Source: JBEKYH01 sp049511115 (lineage in GTDB: Bacteria; Planctomycetota; Phycisphaerae; Tepidisphaerales; Tepidisphaeraceae). Taken from it: DNA of 10,894 bases. The DNA is taken from positions 1-10,894 of the forward strand of contig JBEKYH010000147.1 in the NCBI GenBank assembly GCA_049511115.1, given 5' to 3'. Shown here piece by piece: positions 6,835 to 10,894 of this stretch (position 1 is the stretch's first letter; every line of letters starts with the position of its first letter). The translations under genes and the position numbers were made by a program. The notes under the pieces are model-generated. The model was not told the origin of the DNA. It ran no database searches and saw nothing but the letters and a program-made list of their open reading frames with translations.

Positions 6835-7372
6835 CAACAGCACTGGCCGTGGGATGGCGAAGACTTACGATTCGCGCGGGATTTCCCGCAGCGGTTGCAA
6901 AGGGCGGCACGTCATACATCACGCCAGCATTGACGCCGATGCGAGCGCCGTCACCGATGGTGATATTGCCAACGATCTTAGCGCCAGCGCCGATGAAGAC
7001 GTCGTTGCCGATGACCGGGCTTTTTCGCTCCTCGGCCCCGATGGTGACCTGGTGTTCAATCGAGACATTGGACCCGGCCTTGACGCGCCCGTTGATAACC
7101 ACACCGGTTGCGTGAATGAGGACGAATCCCGGCCCGAAGTCGGCGCCGCGGCCGATGATGCAGTTGCTGAAGAGAGCATTGAACTTATTGAAGAACATTT
7201 CCAAAGGACTAAGGTGAAGTTTTCCTGACCATTGCATGAGGCGGTAGACAATCATGGCGGCTGTGCCGTCGGTCATGAGGACCTTGAGGATCGTCTTCGT
7301 CGAATCGGATTCGTAGCACCACAGCGCCTTGCGGCGAAGATCCGAGCGGATGGTGGAGAATAAACCGGGCAT
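6815..7372 (-). CDS. Serine-acetyltransferase-like hexapeptide-repeat acyltransferase (probable glycan O- or N-acyltransferase)
   Basis: 185 residues. An N-terminal helical part (1-65, with FSTIRSDLRRKAL and VYRLMQW) leads into left-handed beta-helix hexapeptide repeats at about 70-170: IIGRGADFGPG, VVINGRVKAGSNVSI, VIGNDVFIGAGAKIVGNITIGDGARIGVNAGV, closing with AAGNPARIV. The arrangement follows CysE-type acetyltransferases, and LIHATG (85-90) matches the CysE active-site stretch LDHATG, keeping the His (87) but with Ile for the preceding Asp. The loop that carries a His-Pro in CysE reads RKSPVIG here. The protein is also shorter than CysE (about 270 residues). Such short CysE relatives are common in polysaccharide operons, where they transfer acetyl groups from acetyl-CoA to sugars. 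The ATG at 7370-7372 lies 10 bases past the preceding glycosyltransferase stop, and the 3' end overlaps the E1 gene. Cysteine synthesis is unlikely in this context; donor and acceptor are not known. Confidence 0.85.
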   Translation of the reverse strand: MPGLFSTIRSDLRRKALWCYESDSTKTILKVLMTDGTAAMIVYRLMQWSGKLHLSPLEMFFNKFNALFSNCIIGRGADFGPGFVLIHATGVVINGRVKAGSNVSIEHQVTIGAEERKSPVIGNDVFIGAGAKIVGNITIGDGARIGVNAGVMYDVPPFATAAGNPARIVSLRHPTASAVDVGQRN

Positions 7373-7382
7373 TGATATTCAG

Positions 7383-8579
7383 TTACGAGACCGCGGCGAG
7401 ATGAGCCTCGACAGCCTGAAGCCGCGCCGCCCAACTTTCCGATCGCATGGTTTCACTGCGCTCACGATTGGGACCAGGCTCGGCCAAGGCTGTGCGGATT
7501 TCGTCGCAGAACGATTGAGGGTCGCGCCCGATGCGGCACTGGCCTAGCACTTCAACTTCTGGGATCGCGGTGGAAACAACTGGCAGTCCGGCGGCGAGGT
7601 ATTCGCGAGCCTTCAGTGGATTGGAGTTCAGCGTGGCCTCGTTGATCGGAAAGGGAATTAATGCCACGTCGAAACCTCTGGCATAATCAGGTAGCGACCC
7701 ATATGGCTTGCGGCCCAGCAGGTGAACATTGGGAAGCTGCTGCAGCGGCGCCAAGTCCATCGTTGATTTTCCTAACATCACCAGCGAGGCATTGGGAAAC
7801 TGTTTCGCCACCTCCACCAGCAAAGGCAGATCAATCCAATCACTGGCGATGAGGCCGAAGTAACCGATGATCGGGCGCGGAAGGCGTGCGAGTTCATCGG
7901 GTATTCTGCCACTTGCGTCTAGCGCCTTTTGGAAATGCGTGAAATCCACTCCATGGCGGACCAGAAATGTGTTGGGATTCAAGGCAGCTTTGGATTCGAG
8001 AAGTTTCTGCGCGGAAACGATCACGAGATCAGCCTTTCGCGCGAGCTGGTTTTCCAGTTCGATCAGCGACTGCGTGGGAACGCCGCAGAAGGCGGTGTAT
8101 TCATCGACGCAGTAATAAATGAGCGTTTCCTCGCCGAGGGTTCCAGCAATCACGGACGCCGCGGGATTGAAGACCCAGTTCATCGGCCGATTGAATCCCA
8201 ACTTGGACATGGCCCGCTTCACCTGCAAGCCCAGAAATCGGCGATTGAGGGCGCGGATGAATGGGCTGCCATACGACGGAACTGCCAGCGGGCTGAGGAC
8301 GAAAATGTTCGGCTCGGGCTCGCTGATGGGCCGAGTGGCGGCGGCGAGTTTTCGGAATAGCCGGCGCGCATCCGATTTGGAGACGGTGGGCATTCGATAG
8401 CCAATCGAATTTACCCAAAGCACACGATTATTCTTAGCCAGCAGCCGCATGAGATGCGTCTTGGAGAGCGGATCCCCGGTCCAGTCGTGGCTGAAGCAGA
8501 GGATATCGCGGCCGACCAGGCGAGCGGGATTTACGTTCGCGGCGGCGGGAACGTGGATGTTGTCGAGCACTTGAGTCAT
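7383..8579 (-). CDS. GT-B fold glycosyltransferase (GT1/GT4-like)
   Basis: 398 residues. The N-terminal Rossmann half starts near residue 24 (GRDILCFSHDWTGDPLSKTHLMRLLAK) and includes WVFNPAAS and YYCVDEYTAFCG. The C-terminal half begins near PIIGYFGLIASDWID and contains LVMLGKS, the NVHLLGRKPYGSLPDYARGFDVALIPF segment and the donor-binding signature NPLKAREYLAAGLPVVST (about 319-336), with Glu326 as the likely C-terminal Glu of the E-x7-E-type motif. It would transfer a sugar from a nucleotide donor to a growing glycan on the cytoplasmic face; no membrane helices are evident. The ATG at 8577-8579 is 6 bases after the preceding glycosyltransferase stop, and the gene ends 10 bases before the acetyltransferase. 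The first 20 residues look like a flexible extension, so a later start is possible, but none is better supported. Linkage and sugar cannot be read from the sequence. Confidence 0.87.
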   Translation of the reverse strand: MTQVLDNIHVPAAANVNPARLVGRDILCFSHDWTGDPLSKTHLMRLLAKNNRVLWVNSIGYRMPTVSKSDARRLFRKLAAATRPISEPEPNIFVLSPLAVPSYGSPFIRALNRRFLGLQVKRAMSKLGFNRPMNWVFNPAASVIAGTLGEETLIYYCVDEYTAFCGVPTQSLIELENQLARKADLVIVSAQKLLESKAALNPNTFLVRHGVDFTHFQKALDASGRIPDELARLPRPIIGYFGLIASDWIDLPLLVEVAKQFPNASLVMLGKSTMDLAPLQQLPNVHLLGRKPYGSLPDYARGFDVALIPFPINEATLNSNPLKAREYLAAGLPVVSTAIPEVEVLGQCRIGRDPQSFCDEIRTALAEPGPNRERSETMRSESWAARLQAVEAHLAAVS

Positions 8580-8585
8580 GGCAGA

Positions 8586-9800
8586 TCAGGCGAAGCGCTG
8601 CTGGCCAACAATGGAAACCGGCGTCGTCGCAGCACGCCACCCCGAAGCGAGGCTTTCGCGCAGGAGCCGGTCGATCAGTCCTGCGGATTGATCCCAACTA
8701 ATGATCTGTGCATCCACAAAAGCCACCTCAACCTGCGGCCGGGACTGGAGCATATCGGCAAGCGCGCCGGCCAGTTCATTCACATCGCCCACTTTTACTA
8801 GGCGGCTGGAGTTTGGCGGGCTGATTTCCGGGATTCCGCCGACGCGCGTGGCAACGAATGGTTTGCCACAGCACATCGCTTCGCGCAGGCAGTTGGGAAT
8901 TCCCTCGGAGTAACTGGGGAGCGTCACCAAATCGCACGCCTGATACCAATCAGGCAGCCGATCTTGAGCAACGCGGCCGGGAAAATGGACGCGGTCAGAC
9001 AGATTAAGCGAAGCAGCAAGCTGGCGAAGTTTTTGTGCGTCGCCGCCGTCGCCAACCAAGTTGCAGGAGAAGTCCAGGCCTTTGTCGCGAAGGATCGCAC
9101 ACGCCTCGATCAGAAGCCCGGCGCCTTTGCTGAAGAGCAGATTGCCTACGAAAAGAAGCATGCGACCAGTTGCGGGAATACTGAGCTTTTGCCTGGCAAC
9201 GGCTTGATCTCCGGGGCGAAAGAGATTGCGGTCCGTGCCTTCGGAGACGATATGAACTCTCGATGGGTCAACGCCAAGTTCGGTTACGTGGCGCGCCAAA
9301 TCGTGGCTGACGGCGATCACGCCATCCGCTTCTTTGAGTGCTTCGGCGATTCGCTCACACCGGCGTTTTTTGCGGCCGAGCACGAGCACGTCGGATCCGA
9401 TCACCTTGATAAAGCAAGGAACGCCCAACTCACGGGCCAAATGGACTGCGGCCCAACCATCGGGATGTGACCACACTGCAACAACGGCGTCGGGCGTGAA
9501 ATCCTTGAGAATACGGTTAATCGCGGGCCGCAGGCTGGCCAGGTAAAAGCGGCCCTGAAGATCATCCAGGATTTTGGGAATGAACCAGAAGGTTGAATAA
9601 CGGACACGCAAGGCGCCAAAATCCAGGGGCTTGGCGTTGCGCCGTTTGATGCGGTCTCTAAGCCTATCGACCCAGGAAATCGGAACGACGGCACGCACCT
9701 GCTGAATCCGCGCCAGCGCCTGCCACTGCCAGCGGCTGAAGAGAGCCGCGGTCGGCGCCGCGGGGCGAGGGAAGCGGCTGGTGATGGCTAGAATTCGCAT
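8586..9800 (-). CDS. GT4 family glycosyltransferase
   Basis: 404 residues. The N-terminus MRILAITSRFPRP with a downstream acceptor-side Rossmann domain, including VVAVWSHPDGWAAVHLARELGVP and FIKVIGSDV, is typical of GT4 retaining enzymes. The C-terminal domain has GRMLLFVGNLLFSKGAGLLIEA, CNLVGDGGDAQKL and RVHFPGRVAQDRLPDWYQACDLVTLPSYSEG. The E-x7-E donor motif is intact (Glu299 in SEGIPN, Glu307 in REAMCCG), followed by GKPFVATRVGGIPEI. Residues about 375-404 form a tail after the fold. It would add a sugar from a nucleotide or polyprenyl-linked precursor pathway to the glycan built by this operon. The ATG at 9798-9800 lies 19 bases after the stop of the upstream broken glycosyltransferase, with only a weak Shine-Dalgarno. 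It also serves as an internal reference for what the neighbouring broken GT4 gene has lost. Confidence 0.9.
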   Translation of the reverse strand: MRILAITSRFPRPAAPTAALFSRWQWQALARIQQVRAVVPISWVDRLRDRIKRRNAKPLDFGALRVRYSTFWFIPKILDDLQGRFYLASLRPAINRILKDFTPDAVVAVWSHPDGWAAVHLARELGVPCFIKVIGSDVLVLGRKKRRCERIAEALKEADGVIAVSHDLARHVTELGVDPSRVHIVSEGTDRNLFRPGDQAVARQKLSIPATGRMLLFVGNLLFSKGAGLLIEACAILRDKGLDFSCNLVGDGGDAQKLRQLAASLNLSDRVHFPGRVAQDRLPDWYQACDLVTLPSYSEGIPNCLREAMCCGKPFVATRVGGIPEISPPNSSRLVKVGDVNELAGALADMLQSRPQVEVAFVDAQIISWDQSAGLIDRLLRESLASGWRAATTPVSIVGQQRFA

Positions 9801-9819
9801 GGAATCTGCGACGATTACG

Positions 9820-10894
9820 TCAGCGACTATTCAAGATTTCTAGATAATGGCTTTGATATGATTCGGCCATTCGGCGGGTTCCGTAATTAGCTTCGACACG
9901 TGCTCGTCCAGCCGAAGCGAGCTTGCCGCGCAGGTCAGCGCTATCCAGGAGGTAATTCAAATGTGATTCCAGAGCAGGCTGGTCGCCCGATTCAAACAAA
10001 AGTCCGTCTTCACCATCTCGAACAACATTCGGTACAGGCCCAGGCCTCAAGAATCGCCAGCGGCATTCCCTCCAGACGACTCGGAAGGACAAAAATATCC
10101 ATGGCTTGAAGAAATCGCTCCGGCTTGGATTGATAGCCGGCGAAGTGAACAACACTCGTTAGGCCCAGCTGAACCGTGAGATCGTTTAACGATTGTCGGG
10201 TGGGCCCGTCGCCCACAAGCAGCAGGCGTGCGTGTGGATGCGACGAACGCACGTTGGAGAAGGCTCGGATAAGGAGATCCTGGCATTTAACTTCGTTGAG
10301 TCGCGCGACAATTCCGATCACGGGGGCATCAAAGGGAATTCCCATCGCGGCGCGAGTTTCGGCGCGGAAGTTGACTTGGTCAACATCGGACGTAGGCACG
10401 CCGTTTTCGACGACGCAAAGTTTGCTGGGCCGCACCCAGTAGCGAGCGGAATCGGCGATATCCTGAGAAACGCAACAGAATCTGGCGGCATTGTGCCCGG
10501 CAATGGACCAGAGTAATCGAATTCGCATCCGCCGCGCCCACGTACGCGATTTCACTACATGGTTTATGTGTTCGGTATGAAGAATGACGGGAACATGCTC
10601 TTTTCTTGCCGCCGGACCTGCATATAACAGTGCGCCAATTTGGTGAGTGTGGACAACATCGGGCCTGAGGTCACGAAGGGTGGCTCGGATGTCCTCGACT
10701 ATTTGTGGAGTTAGACCTGGGCGTTTATTTAGGGAGATAACGCGCAGCCCGTCAACCTTTGCCTGATCCCCAAGGCATCCGTTGCGTTCCAGACATAATA
10801 TCGATACGCCTTGACCGAGCGATTTTCCTTCGCTCGCAAGATTGAGAACAACGCGCTCCATACCGCCTACTTCCAGGGAAAGGACGACATGGGC
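9820..10894 (-). pseudogene. GT4 family glycosyltransferase interrupted by a short deletion and frameshift (5' end outside window)
   Basis: The frame is open from the window's right edge, where residues AHVVLSLEVGGMERVVLNLA give the usual GT4 N-terminus (the first Met in the window, at 10859-10861, is internal). It continues through VVHTHQIGALLYAG, VIGIVARLNEVKCQDLLIRAF, LLLVGDGPTRQSL, VVHFAGYQSKPERFLQAMDIF and LPSRLEGMPLAILEAWA, so the E-x7-E motif is complete. It then runs into eight out-of-place residues and a TGA at 10010-10012. The correct continuation, VPNVVRDGEDGLLFESGD and a full C-terminal helix region ending EILNSR, is in another frame and stops at 9820. Intact GT4 enzymes, including the neighbour at 8586-9800, have about 12 residues (CGxPVVATxVGG) between these blocks; here one base remains, a net loss of about 35 bases near 10035-10046, where GGCCTG is tandemly duplicated. 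The protein would lack its C-terminal donor-binding end and is probably inactive, unless this is an assembly error. Confidence 0.8.

Noticed and set aside
6815..7372. True serine acetyltransferase (CysE) for cysteine synthesis
   Set aside because: It is much shorter than CysE, its active-site surroundings are altered, and it sits in a glycan operon without a cysteine synthase gene.
8964..9470. Plus-strand open frame of 168 codons
   Set aside because: It is antisense to the intact GT4 glycosyltransferase and shows no domain or start signal.
10010..10060. Programmed ribosomal frameshift in the GT4 gene
   Set aside because: A simple shift would not restore the roughly 12 conserved residues that are missing, and no slippery run or stem-loop was evident at the junction.
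9820..10155. A separate small protein of 111 residues on the minus strand
   Set aside because: Its first 30 or so residues are an out-of-frame reading of the upstream GT4 segment; only the part from VPNVVRDG onward is real, as the displaced end of the broken glycosyltransferase.

Overview
The window is a tightly packed, single-strand gene block. Every convincing gene lies on the minus strand, so transcription runs right to left. Gaps between genes are 3 to 19 bases, and two junctions overlap. This is the pattern of one long operon, and both ends are cut by the window. No RNA gene, CRISPR array, insertion sequence, terminator or internal promoter was seen. There is no gene-free stretch over 300 bases.

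Layout in transcription order (right to left): (1) a 5'-truncated GT4-type glycosyltransferase broken by a short internal deletion and frameshift (9820-10894); (2) a GT4 glycosyltransferase (8586-9800); (3) a second GT-B glycosyltransferase (7383-8579); (4) a serine-acetyltransferase-like hexapeptide acyltransferase (6815-7372); (5) a single-chain 2-oxoacid dehydrogenase E1 with alpha and beta parts fused (about 4768-6834); (6) a matching lipoyl-carrying E2 acyltransferase with an added C-terminal CxxC/CxxC knuckle (3347-4771); (7) a three-part protein: carrier-protein-like domain, 4'-phosphopantetheinyl transferase and C-terminal membrane anchor (2489-3343); (8) a GT2 glycosyltransferase fused to a complete exosortase (367-2484); (9) the N-terminal part of an EpsI-family exosortase-associated protein (1-363).

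The exosortase/EpsI pair with several glycosyltransferases marks an exosortase-linked exopolysaccharide or envelope glycan locus of a Gram-negative-type bacterium. The base composition is moderately GC-rich by eye, and exosortase, E1 fusion and multidomain chimeras occur together. These would suit Planctomycetota, Verrucomicrobiota or a similar group, but nothing in the window fixes the taxon.

The unusual part is the middle. A private E1/E2 pair, able in principle to turn a 2-oxo acid into an acyl group on lipoyl, sits directly beside a membrane-anchored carrier-like protein that brings its own priming enzyme, and beside a sugar-acyltransferase-like protein. The inference is a dedicated acyl-supply module that decorates the glycan, or a lipid or protein partner, made by the surrounding glycosyltransferases and exosortase. 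No E3 (dihydrolipoamide dehydrogenase) is present, so it would have to be borrowed from elsewhere. The acyl group, its acceptor and the direct E2-to-carrier transfer are hypotheses.
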